Notes: a model not told the origin generated them from the letters alone. A stretch of 64,000 nucleotides of DNA from Euwallacea fornicatus (GCF_040115645.1 NW_027096068.1:62001-126000); one strand, 5' to 3'. Positions 25,519 through 38,715 are shown, counted from the stretch's first letter. Made by a program: numbers and translations.

Positions 25519-27102
25519 TATTTTTCTTGAAATTTCAACAAGATGCAATAATGATTTGTTGTGACATATTAAAGATCTCGTCGAGCTGATTAATTTCACA
25601 CTTTGTTTAACAAATTTGGTCCTCATTTGCCGAAGTTATCGACCTTCAAATTATGGAAAGTCTCAAAAGTTGTGTGTTTGAACACGTAAAGTACTATTTT
25701 TCTTGGAAATTCAACAAGATGCAATAATGATGTGTTGTGGCATCTTCAAACTCTAGTCGAGCTGATTAATTTCACACTTTGTTTAACAAATTTGGTCCTC
25801 ATTTGCCGAAGTTATCGAGCTTCAAAGTTTGGAAAGTCTCAAAAGTTGTGTGTTTGAACACGTAAAGTACTATTTTTCTTGGAAATTCAACAAGATGCAA
25901 TAATGATTTGTTGTGACATATTAAAGATCTCGTCGAGCTGATTAATTTCACACTTTGTTTAACAAATTTGGTCCTCATTTGCCGAAGTTATCGACCTTCA
26001 AATTTTGGAAAGTCTCAAAAGTTGTGTGTTTGAACACGTAAAGTACTATTTTTCTTGGAAATTCAACAAGATGCAATAATGATGTGGTGAGACATCTTAA
26101 AGATCTCGTCGAGCTGATTAATTTGACACTTTGTTTAACAAATTCGGTCCTCATTTGCCGAAGTTATCGAGCTTCAAATTTTGAAAAGTCTCAAAAGTTG
26201 TGTGTTTGAACACGTAAAGTACTATTTTCCTTGGAAATTCAACAAGATGCAATAATGATGTGGTGAGACATCTTAAAGACCTCGTCGAGCTGATTAATTT
26301 GACACTTTGTTTAACAAATTCGGTCCTCATTTGCCGACGTTATCGACCTTCAAATTTTGGAAAGTCTCAAAAGTTGTGTGTTTGAACACGTAAAGCACTA
26401 TTTTCCTTGGAAATTCAACAAGATGCAATAATGATGTGTTGTGGCATCTTCAAACTCTAGTCGAGCTGATTAATTTCACACTTTGTTTAACAAATTTGGT
26501 CCTCATTTGCCGAAGTTATCGACCTTCCAATTTTGAAAAGTCTCAAAAGTTGTGTGTTTGAACACGTAAAGTACTATTTTCCTTGGAAATTCAACAAGAT
26601 GCAATAATGATGTGGTGAGACATCTTAAAGATCTCGTCGAGCTGATTAATTTCACACTTTGTTTAACAAATTTGGTCCTCATTTGCCGAAGTTATCGACC
26701 TTCAAATTTTGGAAAGTCTCAAAAGTTGTGTGTTTGAACACGTAAAGTACTATTTTTCTTGGAAATTCAACAAGATGCAATAATGATGTGTTGTGGCATC
26801 TTCAAACTCTAGTCGAGCTGATTAATTTCACACTTTGTTTAACAAATTTGGTCCTCATTTGCCGAAGTTATCGACCTTCAAATTTTGAAAAGTCTCAAAA
26901 GTTGTGTGTTTGAACACGTAAAGTACTATTTTCCTTGGAAATTCAACAAGATGCAATAATGATGTGTTGTGGCATCTTCAAACTCTAGTCGAGCTGATTA
27001 ATTTCACACTTTGTTTAACAAATTTGGTCCTCATTTGCCGAAGTTATCGACCTTCAAATTTTGAAAAGTCTCAAAAGTTGTGTGTTTGAACACGTAAAGT
27101 AC
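25519..27102 (+). repeat. Nine mixed A monomers with private mutations
   Basis: The block has Y, X, W and TTTTCC-headed units in ordinary phase. Private single-base changes are unusually frequent here: CAAATTATGG near 25650, AAGACCTCG near 26278, GCCGACGTT near 26336, AAAGCACTA near 26395, and CTTCCAATTT near 26525. This stretch therefore seems not to have taken part in the latest homogenisation events. No other element is present. Confidence 0.78.
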
Positions 27103-27982
27103 TATTTTCCTTGGAAATTCAACAAGATGCAATAATGATGTGGTGAGACATCTTAAAGATCTCGTCGAGCTGATTAATTTCACACTTTGTTTAACAAATT
27201 TGGTCCTCATTTGCCGAAGTTATCGACCTTCAAATTTTGGAAAGTCTCAAAAGTTGTGTGTTTGAACACGTAAAGTACTATTTTTCTTGGAAATTCAACA
27301 AGATGCAATAATGATGTGTTGTGGCATCTTCAAACTCTAGTCGAGCTGATAAATTTCACACTTTGTTTAACAAATTTGGTCCTCATTTGCCGAAGTTACC
27401 GAGCTTCAAAGTTTGGAAAGTCTCAAAAGTTGTGTGTTTGAACACGTAAAGTACTATTTTTCTTGAAATTTCAACAAGATGCAATAATGATTTGTTGTGA
27501 CATATTAAAGATCTCGTCGAGCTGATTAATTTCACACTTTGTTTAACAAATTTGGTCCTCATTTGCCGAAGTTATCGACCTTCAAATTTTGGAAAGTCTC
27601 AAAAGTTGTGTGTTTGAACACGTAAAGTACTATTTTTCTTGGAAATTCAACAAGATGCAATAATGATGTGGTGAGACATCTTAAAGATCTCGTCGAGCTG
27701 ATTAATTTGACACTTTGTTTAACAAATTCGGTCCTCATTTGCCGAAGTTATCGAGCTTCAAATTTTGAAAAGTCTCAAAAGTTGTGTGTTTGAGCACATA
27801 AAGTACTATTTTTGTTGAAATTTCAACAAGATGCAATAATGATTTGTTGTGACATATTAAAGATCTCGTCGAGCTGATTAATTTGACACTTTGTTTAACA
27901 AATTTGGTCCTCATTTGCCGAAGTTATCGACCTTCAAATTTTGGAAAGTCTCAAAAGTTGTGTGTTTGAACACGTAAAGTAC

Positions 27983-28159
27983 TATTTTTCTTGGAAATTC
28001 AACAAGATGCAATAATGATGTGTTGTGGCATCTTCAAACTCTAGTCGAGCTTATTAATATTCACACTTTGTTTAACAAATTTGGTCCTCATTTGCCGAAG
28101 TTATCGAGCTTCAAAGTTTGGAAAGTCTCAAAAGTTGTGTGTTTGAACACGTAAAGTAC
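27983..28159 (+). repeat. 177-bp X monomer with a 1-bp insertion
   Basis: The unit reads GAGCTTATTAATATTCACAC instead of GAGCTTATTAATTTCACAC, one base longer. It is the first length change after 158 monomers in constant phase. The same insertion is present at 32208-32384, proving that the two belong to copies of one block rather than arising independently. Confidence 0.88.
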
Positions 28160-31100
28160 TATTTTTCTTGAAATTTCAACAAGATGCAATAATTATTTGT
28201 TGTGACATATTAAAGATCTCGTCGAGCTGATTAATTTCACACTTTGTTTAACAAATTTGGTCCTCATTTGCCGAAGTTATCGACCTTCAAATTTTGGAAA
28301 GTCTCAAAAGTTGTGTGTTTGAACACGTAAAGTACTATTTTTCTTGGAAATTCAACAAGATGCAATAATGATGTGTTGTGGCATCTTCAAACTCTAGTCG
28401 AGCTTATTAATTTCACACTTTGTTTAACAAATTTGGTCCTCATTTGCCGAAGTTATCGACCTTCAAATTTTGGAAAGTCTCAAAAGTTGTGTGTTTGAAC
28501 ACGTAAAGTACTATTTTTCTTGGAAATTCAACAAGATGCAATAATGATGTGTTGTGGCATCTTCAAACTCTAGTCGAGCTGATAAATTTCACACTTTGTT
28601 TAACAAATTTGGTCCTCATTTGCCGAAGTTATCGAGCTTCAAAGTTTGGAAAGTCTCAAAAGTTGTGTGTTTGAACACGTAAAGTACTATTTTTCTTGGA
28701 AATTCAACAAGATGCAATAATGATGTGTTGTGGCATCTTCAAACTCTAGTCGAGATGATTAATTTCACACTTTGTTTAACAAATTTGGTCCTCATTTGCC
28801 GAAGTTATCGACCTTCAAATTTTGAAAAGTCTCAAAAGTTGTGTGTTTGAACACGTAAAGTACTATTTTTCTTGGAAATTCAACAAGATGCAATAATGAT
28901 GTGTTGTGGCATCTTCAAACTCTAGTCGAGATGATTAATTTCACACTTTGTTTAACAAATTTGGTCCTCATTTGCCGAAGTTATCGACCTTCAAAGTTTG
29001 GAAAGTCTCAAAAGTTGTGTGTTTGAACACGTAAAGTACTATTTTTCTTGGAAATTCAACAAGATGCAATAATGATGTGGTGAGACATCTTAAAGATCTC
29101 GTCGAGCTGATTAATTTGACACTTTGTTTAACAAATTCGGTCCTCATTTGCCGAAGTTATCGAGCTTCAAATTTTGAAAAGTCTCAAAAGTTGTGTGTTT
29201 GAGCACATAAAGTACTATTTTTCTTGAAATTTCAACAAGATGCAATAATGATTTGTTGTGACATATTAAAGATCTCGTCGAGCTGATTAATTTGACACTT
29301 TGTTTAACAAATTTGGTCCTCATTTGCCGAAGTTATCGACCTTCAAATTTTGAAAAGTCTCAAAAGTTGTGTGTTTGAACACGTAAAGTACTATTTTTCT
29401 TGGAAATTCAACAAGATGCAATAATGATTTGTTGTGACATATTAAATATCTCGTCGAGCTGATTAATTTCACACTTTGTTTAACAAATTTGGTCCTCATT
29501 TGCCGAAGTTATCGACCTTCAAATTTTGGAAAGTCTCAAAAGTTGTGTGTTTGAACACGTAAAGTACTATTTTTCTTGGAAATTCAACAAGATGCAATAA
29601 TGATGTGTTGTGGCATCTTCAAACTCTAGTCGAGCTGATTAATTTCACACTTTGTTTAACAAATTTGGTCCTCATTTGCCGAAGTTATCGAGCTTCAAAG
29701 TTTGGAAAGTCTCAAAAGTTGTGTGTTTGAACACGTAAAGTACTATTTTTCTTGGAAATTCAACAAGATGCAATAATGATGTGGTGAGACATCTTAAAGA
29801 TCTCGTCGAGCTGATTAATTTGACACTTTGTTTAACAAATTTGGTCCTCATTTGCCGAAGTTATCGAGCTTCAAAGTTTGGAAAGTCTCAAAAGTTGTGT
29901 GTTTGAACACGTAAAGTACTATTTTTCTTGGAAATTCAACAAGATGCAATAATGATGTGGTGAGACATCTTAAAGATCTCGTCGAGCTGATTAATTTCAC
30001 ACTTTGTTTAACAAATTTGGTCCTCATTTGCCGAAGTTATCGACCTTCAAATTTTGAAAAGTCTCAAAAGTTGTGTGTTTGAACACGTAAAGTACTATTT
30101 TCCTTGGAAATTCAACAAGATGCAATAATGATGTGGTGAGACATCTTAAAGATCTCGTCGAGCTGATTAATTTCACACTTTGTTTAACAAATTCGGTCCT
30201 CATTTGCCGAAGTTATCGACCTTCAAATTTTGAAAAGTCTCAAAAGTTGTGTGTTTGAACACGTAAAGTACTATTTTCCTTGGAAATTCAACAAGATGCA
30301 ATAATGATGTGGTGAGACATCTTAAAGATCTCGTCGAGCTGATTAATTTCACACTTTGTTTAACAAATTCGGTCCTCATTTGCCGAAGTTATCGACCTTC
30401 AAATTTTGAAAAGTCTCAAAAGTTGTGTGTTTGAACACGTAAAGTACTATTTTCCTTGGAAATTCAACAAGATGCAATAATGATGTGTTGTGGCATCTTC
30501 AAACTCTAGTCGAGCTGATTAATTTCACACTTTGTTTAACAAATTTGGTCCTCATTTGCCGAAGTTATCGACCTTCAAATTTTGAAAAGTCTCAAAAGTT
30601 GTGTGTTTGAACACGTAAAGTACTATTTTCCTTGGAAATTCAACAAGATGCAATAATGATGTGGTGAGACATCTTAAAGATCTCGTCGAGCTGATTAATT
30701 TCACACTTTGTTTAACAAATTTGGTCCTCATTTGCCGAAGTTATCGACCTTCAAATTTTGGAAAGTCTCAAAAGTTGTGTGTTTGAGCACATAAAGTACT
30801 ATTTTTCTTGAAATTTCAACAAGATGCAATAATGATTTGTTGTGACATATTAAAGATCTCGTCGAGCTGATTAATTTCACACTTTGTTTAACAAATTTGG
30901 TTCTCATTTGCCGAAGTTATCGACCTTCAAATTTTGGAAAGTCTCAAAAGTTGTGAGTTTGAACACGTAAAGTACTATTTTCCTTGGAAATTCAACAAGA
31001 TGCAATAATGATGTGTTGTGGCATCTTCAAACTCTAGTCGAGCTGATTAATTTCACACTTTGTTTAACAAATTTGGTCCTCATTTGCCGAAGTTATCGAC

Positions 31101-32384
31101 CTTCAAATTTTGAAAAGTCTCAAAAGTTGTGTGTTTGAACACGTAAAGTACTATTTTCCTTGGAAATTCAACAAGATGCAATAATGATGTGGTGAGACAT
31201 CTTAAAGATCTCGTCGAGCTGATTAATTTCACACTTTGTTTAACAAATTTGGTCCTCATTTGCCGAAGTTATCGACCTTCAAATTTTGAAAAGTCTCAAA
31301 AGTTGTGTGTTTGAACACGTAAAGTACTATTTTTCTTGGAAATTCAACAAGATGCAATAATGATGTGGTGAGACATCTTAAAGATCTCGTCGAGCTGATT
31401 AATTTCACACTTTGTTTAACAAATTTGGTCCTCATTTGCCGAAGTTATCGACCTTCAAATTTTGGAAAGTCTCAAAAGTTGTGTGTTTGAACACGTAAAG
31501 TACTATTTTTCTTGGAAATTCAACAAGATGCAATAATGATGTGTTGTGGCATCTTCAAACTCTAGTCGAGCTGATAAATTTCACACTTTGTTTAACAAAT
31601 TTGGTCCTCATTTGCCGAAGTTACCGAGCTTCAAAGTTTGGAAAGTCTCAAAAGTTGTGTGTTTGAACACGTAAAGTACTATTTTTCTTGAAATTTCAAC
31701 AAGATGCAATAATGATTTGTTGTGACATATTAAAGATCTCGTCGAGCTGATTAATTTCACACTTTGTTTAACAAATTTGGTCCTCATTTGCCGAAGTTAT
31801 CGACCTTCAAATTTTGGAAAGTCTCAAAAGTTGTGTGTTTGAACACGTAAAGTACTATTTTTCTTGGAAATTCAACAAGATGCAATAATGATGTGGTGAG
31901 ACATCTTAAAGATCTCGTCGAGCTGATTAATTTGACACTTTGTTTAACAAATTCGGTCCTCATTTGCCGAAGTTATCGAGCTTCAAATTTTGAAAAGTCT
32001 CAAAAGTTGTGTGTTTGAGCACATAAAGTACTATTTTTGTTGAAATTTCAACAAGATGCAATAATGATTTGTTGTGACATATTAAAGATCTCGTCGAGCT
32101 GATTAATTTGACACTTTGTTTAACAAATTTGGTCCTCATTTGCCGAAGTTATCGACCTTCAAATTTTGGAAAGTCTCAAAAGTTGTGTGTTTGAACACGT
32201 AAAGTACTATTTTTCTTGGAAATTCAACAAGATGCAATAATGATGTGTTGTGGCATCTTCAAACTCTAGTCGAGCTTATTAATATTCACACTTTGTTTAA
32301 CAAATTTGGTCCTCATTTGCCGAAGTTATCGAGCTTCAAAGTTTGGAAAGTCTCAAAAGTTGTGTGTTTGAACACGTAAAGTAC

Positions 32385-32560
32385 TATTTTTCTTGAAATT
32401 TCAACAAGATGCAATAATTATTTGTTGTGACATATTAAATATCTCGTCGAGCTGATTAATTTCACACTTTGTTTAACAAATTTGGTCCTCATTTGCCGAA
32501 GTTATCGACCTTCAAATTTTGGAAAGTCTCAAAAGTTGTGTGTTTGAACACGTAAAGTAC
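32385..32560 (+). repeat. Chimeric monomer at a duplication junction
   Basis: The 5' part, to T32419 (GAAATTTC head and AATTATTT), matches the monomer at 28160. The 3' part, from T32440 (TTAAATATCTCG), matches the monomer at 29392. Upstream sequence keeps the 4225-bp offset and downstream sequence the 2993-bp offset. The switch point therefore lies between 32419 and 32440, as expected for one unequal exchange within paired monomers. Confidence 0.85.
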
Positions 32561-35500
32561 TATTTTTCTTGGAAATTCAACAAGATGCAATAATGATGTG
32601 TTGTGGCATCTTCAAACTCTAGTCGAGCTGATTAATTTCACACTTTGTTTAACAAATTTGGTCCTCATTTGCCGAAGTTATCGAGCTTCAAAGTTTGGAA
32701 AGTCTCAAAAGTTGTGTGTTTGAACACGTAAAGTACTATTTTTCTTGGAAATTCAACAAGATGCAATAATGATGTGGTGAGACATCTTAAAGATCTCGTC
32801 GAGCTGATTAATTTGACACTTTGTTTAACAAATTTGGTCCTCATTTGCCGAAGTTATCGAGCTTCAAAGTTTGGAAAGTCTCAAAAGTTGTGTGTTTGAA
32901 CACGTAAAGTACTATTTTTCTTGGAAATTCAACAAGATGCAATAATGATGTGGTGAGACATCTTAAAGATCTCGTCGAGCTGATTAATTTCACACTTTGT
33001 TTAACAAATTTGGTCCTCATTTGCCGAAGTTATCGACCTTCAAATTTTGAAAAGTCTCAAAAGTTGTGTGTTTGAACACGTAAAGTACTATTTTCCTTGG
33101 AAATTCAACAAGATGCAATAATGATGTGGTGAGACATCTTAAAGATCTCGTCGAGCTGATTAATTTCACACTTTGTTTAACAAATTCGGTCCTCATTTGC
33201 CGAAGTTATCGACCTTCAAATTTTGAAAAGTCTCAAAAGTTGTGTGTTTGAACACGTAAAGTACTATTTTCCTTGGAAATTCAACAAGATGCAATAATGA
33301 TGTGGTGAGACATCTTAAAGATCTCGTCGAGCTGATTAATTTCACACTTTGTTTAACAAATTCGGTCCTCATTTGCCGAAGTTATCGACCTTCAAATTTT
33401 GAAAAGTCTCAAAAGTTGTGTGTTTGAACACGTAAAGTACTATTTTCCTTGGAAATTCAACAAGATGCAATAATGATGTGTTGTGGCATCTTCAAACTCT
33501 AGTCGAGCTGATTAATTTCACACTTTGTTTAACAAATTTGGTCCTCATTTGCCGAAGTTATCGACCTTCAAATTTTGAAAAGTCTCAAAAGTTGTGTGTT
33601 TGAACACGTAAAGTACTATTTTCCTTGGAAATTCAACAAGATGCAATAATGATGTGGTGAGACATCTTAAAGATCTCGTCGAGCTGATTAATTTCACACT
33701 TTGTTTAACAAATTTGGTCCTCATTTGCCGAAGTTATCGACCTTCAAATTTTGGAAAGTCTCAAAAGTTGTGTGTTTGAGCACATAAAGTACTATTTTTC
33801 TTGAAATTTCAACAAGATGCAATAATGATTTGTTGTGACATATTAAAGATCTCGTCGAGCTGATTAATTTCACACTTTGTTTAACAAATTTGGTTCTCAT
33901 TTGCCGAAGTTATCGACCTTCAAATTTTGGAAAGTCTCAAAAGTTGTGAGTTTGAACACGTAAAGTACTATTTTCCTTGGAAATTCAACAAGATGCAATA
34001 ATGATGTGTTGTGGCATCTTCAAACTCTAGTCGAGCTGATTAATTTCACACTTTGTTTAACAAATTTGGTCCTCATTTGCCGAAGTTATCGACCTTCAAA
34101 TTTTGAAAAGTCTCAAAAGTTGTGTGTTTGAACACGTAAAGTACTATTTTCCTTGGAAATTCAACAAGATGCAATAATGATGTGGTGAGACATCTTAAAG
34201 ATCTCGTCGAGCTGATTAATTTCACACTTTGTTTAACAAATTTGGTCCTCATTTGCCGAAGTTATCGACCTTCAAATTTTGAAAAGTCTCAAAAGTTGTG
34301 TGTTTGAACACGTAAAGTACTATTTTTCTTGGAAATTCAACAAGATGCAATAATGATGTGTTGTGGCATCTTCAAACTCTAGTCGAGATGATTAATTTCA
34401 CACTTTGTTTAACAAATTTGGTCCTCATTTGCCGAAGTTATCGACCTTCAAAGTTTGGAAAGTCTCAAAAGTTGTGTGTTTGAACACGTAAAGTACTATT
34501 TTTCTTGGAAATTCAACAAGATGCAATAATGATGTGGTGAGACATCTTAAAGATCTCGTCGAGCTGATTAATTTGACACTTTGTTTAACAAATTCGGTCC
34601 TCATTTGCCGAAGTTATCGAGCTTCAAATTTTGAAAAGTCTCAAAAGTTGTGTGTTTGAGCACATAAAGTACTATTTTTCTTGAAATTTCAACAAGATGC
34701 AATAATGATTTGTTGTGACATATTAAAGATCTCGTCGAGCTGATTAATTTCACACTTTGTTTAACAAATTTGGTCCTCATTTGCCGAAGTTATCGACCTT
34801 CAAATTTTGAAAAGTCTCAAAAGTTGTGTGTTTGAACACGTAAAGTACTATTTTTCTTGGAAATTCAACAAGATGCAATAATGATGTGTTGTGGCATCTT
34901 CAAACTCTAGTCGAGCTGATTAATTTCACACTTTGTTTAACAAATTTGGTCCTCATTTGCCGAAGTTATCGAGCTTCAAAGTTTGGAAAGTCTCAAAAGT
35001 TGTGTGTTTGAACACGTAAAGTACTATTTTTCTTGGAAATTCAACAAGATGCAATAATGATGTGGTGAGACATCTTAAAGATCTCGTCGAGCTGATTAAT
35101 TTGACACTTTGTTTAACAAATTTGGTCCTCATTTGCCGAAGTTATCGAGCTTCAAAGTTTGGAAAGTCTCAAAAGTTGTGTGTTTGAACACGTAAAGTAC
35201 TATTTTTCTTGGAAATTCAACAAGATGCAATAATGATTTGTTGTGACATATTAAAGATCTCGTCGAGCTGATTAATTTCACACTTTGTTTAACAAATTTG
35301 GTCCTCATTTGCCGAAGTTATCGACCTTCAAATTTTGAAAAGTCTCAAAAGTTGTGTGTTTGAACACGTAAAGTACTATTTTCCTTGGAAATTCAACAAG
35401 ATGCAATAATGATGTGGTGAGACATCTTAAAGATCTCGTCGAGCTGATTAATTTCACACTTTGTTTAACAAATTCGGTCCTCATTTACCGAAGTTATCGA

Positions 35501-37135
35501 CCTTCAAATTTTGAAAAGTCTCAAAAGTTGTGTGTTTGAACACGTAAAGTACTATTTTCCTTGGAAATTCAACAAGATGCAATAATGATGTGGTGAGACA
35601 TCTTAAAGATCTCGTCGAGCTGATTAATTTCACACTTTGTTTAACAAATTCGGTCCTCATTTGCCGAAGTTATCGACCTTCAAATTTTGAAAAGTCTCAA
35701 AAGTTGTGTGTTTGAACACGTAAAGTACTATTTTCCTTGGAAATTCAACAAGATGCAATAATGATGTGTTGTGGCATCTTCAAACTCTAGTCGAGCTGAT
35801 TAATTTCACACTTTGTTTAACAAATTTGGTCCTCATTTGCCGAAGTTATCGACCTTCAAATTTTGAAAAGTCTCAAAAGTTGTGTGTTTGAACACGTAAA
35901 GTACTATTTTCCTTGGAAATTCAACAAGATGCAATAATGATGTGGTGAGACATCTTAAAGATCTCGTCGAGCTGATTAATTTCACACTTTGTTTAACAAA
36001 TTTGGTCCTCATTTGCCGAAGTTATCGACCTTCAAATTTTGGAAAGTCTCAAAAGTTGTGTGTTTGAGCACATAAAGTACTATTTTTCTTGAAATTTCAA
36101 CAAGATGCAATAATGATTTGTTGTGACATATTAAAGATCTCGTCGAGCTGATTAATTTCACACTTTGTTTAACAAATTTGGTCCTCATTTGCCGAAGTTA
36201 TCGACCTTCAAATTTTGAAAAGTCTCAAAAGTTGTGTGTTTGAACACGTAAAGTACTATTTTTCTTGGAAATTCAACAAGATGCAATAATGATTTGTTGT
36301 GACATATTAAATATCTCGTCGAGCTGATTAATTTCACACTTTGTTTAACAAATTTGGTCCTCATTTGCCGAAGTTATCGACCTTCAAATTTTGGAAAGTC
36401 TCAAAAGTTGTGTGTTTGAACACGTAAAGTACTATTTTTCTTGGAAATTCAACAAGATGCAATAATGATGTGTTGTGGCATCTTCAAACTCTAGTCGAGC
36501 TGATTAATTTCACACTTTGTTTAACAAATTTGGTCCTCATTTGCCGAAGTTATCGAGCTTCAAAGTTTGGAAAGTCTCAAAAGTTGTGTGTTTGAACACG
36601 TAAAGTACTATTTTTCTTGGAAATTCAACAAGATGCAATAATGATGTGGTGAGACATCTTAAAGATCTCGTCGAGCTGATTAATTTGACACTTTGTTTAA
36701 CAAATTCGGTCCTCATTTGCCGAAGTTATCGAGCTTCAAATTTTGAAAAGTCTCAAAAGTTGTGTGTTTGAACACGTAAAGTACTATTTTTCTTGGAAAT
36801 TCAACAAGTTGCAATAATGATGTGTTGTGGCATCTTCAAACTCTAGTCGAGCTGATTAATTTCACACTTTTTTAACAAATTTGGTCCTCATTTGCCGAAG
36901 TTATCGACCTTCAAAGTTTGGAAAGTCTCAAAAGTTGTGTGTTTGAACACGTAAAGTACTATTTTTCTTGGAAATTCAACAAGATGCAATAATGATGTGG
37001 TGAGACATCTTAAAGATCTCGTCGAGCTGATTAATTTGACACTTTGTTTAACAAATTCGGTCCTCATTTGCCGACGTTATCGAGCTTCAAATTTTGAAAA
37101 GTCTCAAAAGTTGTGTGTTTGAGCACATAAAGTAC

Positions 37136-37311
37136 TATTTTTCTTGGAAATTCAACAAGATGCAATCATGATGTGTTGTGTCATCTTCAAACTCTCGTCG
37201 AGCTGATTAATGTGACACTTTGTTTAAGAAATTTGGTCCACATTTGTCGAAGTTATCGAGCGGCAAATTTGGAAAAGTCACAAATCTTGTGTGTTTGAGC
37301 ACATAAAGTAC
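37136..37311 (+). repeat. Isolated family-B monomer, first copy
   Basis: The whole 176-bp unit is family B: GCAATCATGATG, TGTGTCATC, ATTAATGTGACAC, TTAAGAAATTTGG, CCACATTTGTCGAAG, GAGCGGCAAATTTGG and GTCACAAATCTTG. Family-A monomers flank it on both sides, about 2.1 kb before the main B island. A 70-codon minus-strand frame spans its 3' part and the next Y monomer, but it has no support as a gene. Confidence 0.9.
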
Positions 37312-38539
37312 TATTTTTCTTGAAATTTCAACAAGATGCAATAATGATTTGTTGTGACATATTAAAGATCTCGTCGAGCTGATTAATTTCACACTTTGTT
37401 TAACAAATTTGGTCCTCATTTGCCGAAGTTATCGACCTTCAAATTTTGGAAAGTCTCAAAAGTTGTGTGTTTGAACACGTAAAGTACTATTTTTCTTGGA
37501 AATTCAACAAGATGCAATAATGATGTGTTGTGGCATCTTCAAACTCTAGTCGAGCTGATTAATTTCACACTTTGTTTAACAAATTTGGTCCTCATTTGCC
37601 GAAGTTATCGACCTTCAAATTTTCGAAAGTCTCAAAAGTTGTGTGTTTGAACACGTAAAGTACTATTTTTCTTGGAAATTCAACAAGATGCAATAATGAT
37701 GTGGTGAGACATCTTAAAGATCTCGTCGAGCTGATTAATTTGACACTTTGTTTAACAAATTCGGTCCTCATTTGCCGAAGTTATCGAGCTTCAAATTTTG
37801 AAAAGTCTCAAAAGTTGTGTGTTTGAACACGTAAAGTACTATTTTTCTTGGAAATTCAACAAGATGCAATAATGATGTGTTGTGGCATCTTCAAACTCTA
37901 GTCGAGCTGATTAATTTCACACTTTGTTTAAAAAATTTGGTCCTCATTCGCCGAAGTTATCGATTTTCAAATTTTGGAAAGTCTCAAAAGTTGTGTGAAC
38001 ACGTAAAGTACTAATTTTCTTGGAAATTCAACAAGATGCAATAATGATGTGTTGTGGCATCTTCAAACTCTAGTCGAGCTGATTAATTTCACACTTTGTT
38101 TAACAAATTTGGTCCTCATTTGCCGAAGTTATCGAGCTTCAAAGTTTGGAAAGTCTCAAAAGTTGTGTGTTTGAACACGTAAAGTACTATTTTTCTTGGA
38201 AATTCAACAAGATGCAATAATGATGTGTTGTGGCATCTTCAAACTCTAGTCGAGCTGATTAATTTCACACTTTGTTTAACAAATTTGGTCCTCATTTGCC
38301 GAAGTTATCGAGCTTCAAAGTTTGGAAAGTCTCAAAAGTTGTGTGTTTGAACACGTAAAGTACTATTTTTCTTGGAAATTCAACAAGATGCAATAATGAT
38401 GTGGTGAGACATCTTGAAGATCTCGTCGAGCTGATTAATTTGACACTTTGTTTAACAAATTCGGTCCTCATTTGCCGAAGTTATCGAGCTTCAAATTTTG
38501 AAAAGTCTCAAAAGTTGTGTGTTTGAACACGTAAAGTAC

Positions 38540-38715
38540 TATTTTCCTTGGAAATTCAACAAGATGCAATAATGATGTGTTGTGTCATCTTCAAACTCTC
38601 GTCGAGCTGATTAATGTGACACTTTGTTTAAGAAATTTGGTCCACATTTGTCGAAGTTATCGAGCGGCAAATTTGGAAAAGTCACAAATCTTGTGTGTTT
38701 GAGCACATAAAGTAT
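38540..38715 (+). repeat. Isolated B monomer with an A-type head
   Basis: The first ~25-45 bases are family A (TATTTTCCTTGG, GCAATAATG). From TGTGTCATC (diagnostic T at 38585) to the end it matches the B monomer at 37136. The A-to-B switch is therefore between about 38566 and 38585. It repeats the earlier B unit at an offset of 1404 bp. It is followed by a Y unit with AGTATTATT in place of AGTACTATT. Confidence 0.87.

Larger units (their letters stand above)
27103..36256 (+). repeat. Nested multi-copy HOR region (offsets 4225, 2993, 5457, 5281)
   Basis: About 27120-28194 recurs at 31345-32419 (offset 4225, i.e. 24 monomers plus one inserted base). Markers are GATAAATTTC, GTTACCGAG at 27395/31620, and TTAATATTCAC at 28056/32281. 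About 29441-31327 recurs at 32434-34320 (offset 2993), with AAATATCTCG and TTGTGAGTTTG as markers. 28864-29391 recurs at 34321-34848 (GAGATGATT). A seven-monomer block is present three times: 29568-30799, 32561-33792 and 34849-36080. The right part is thus a mosaic of segments copied from the left part. Confidence 0.87.

Noticed and set aside
37207..37419. 70-codon minus-strand frame, with an equivalent at 38611-38823
   Set aside because: It spans the 3' part of a B monomer and the start of the next Y monomer. It appears twice only because the block was duplicated. There is no promoter, domain or independent conservation.
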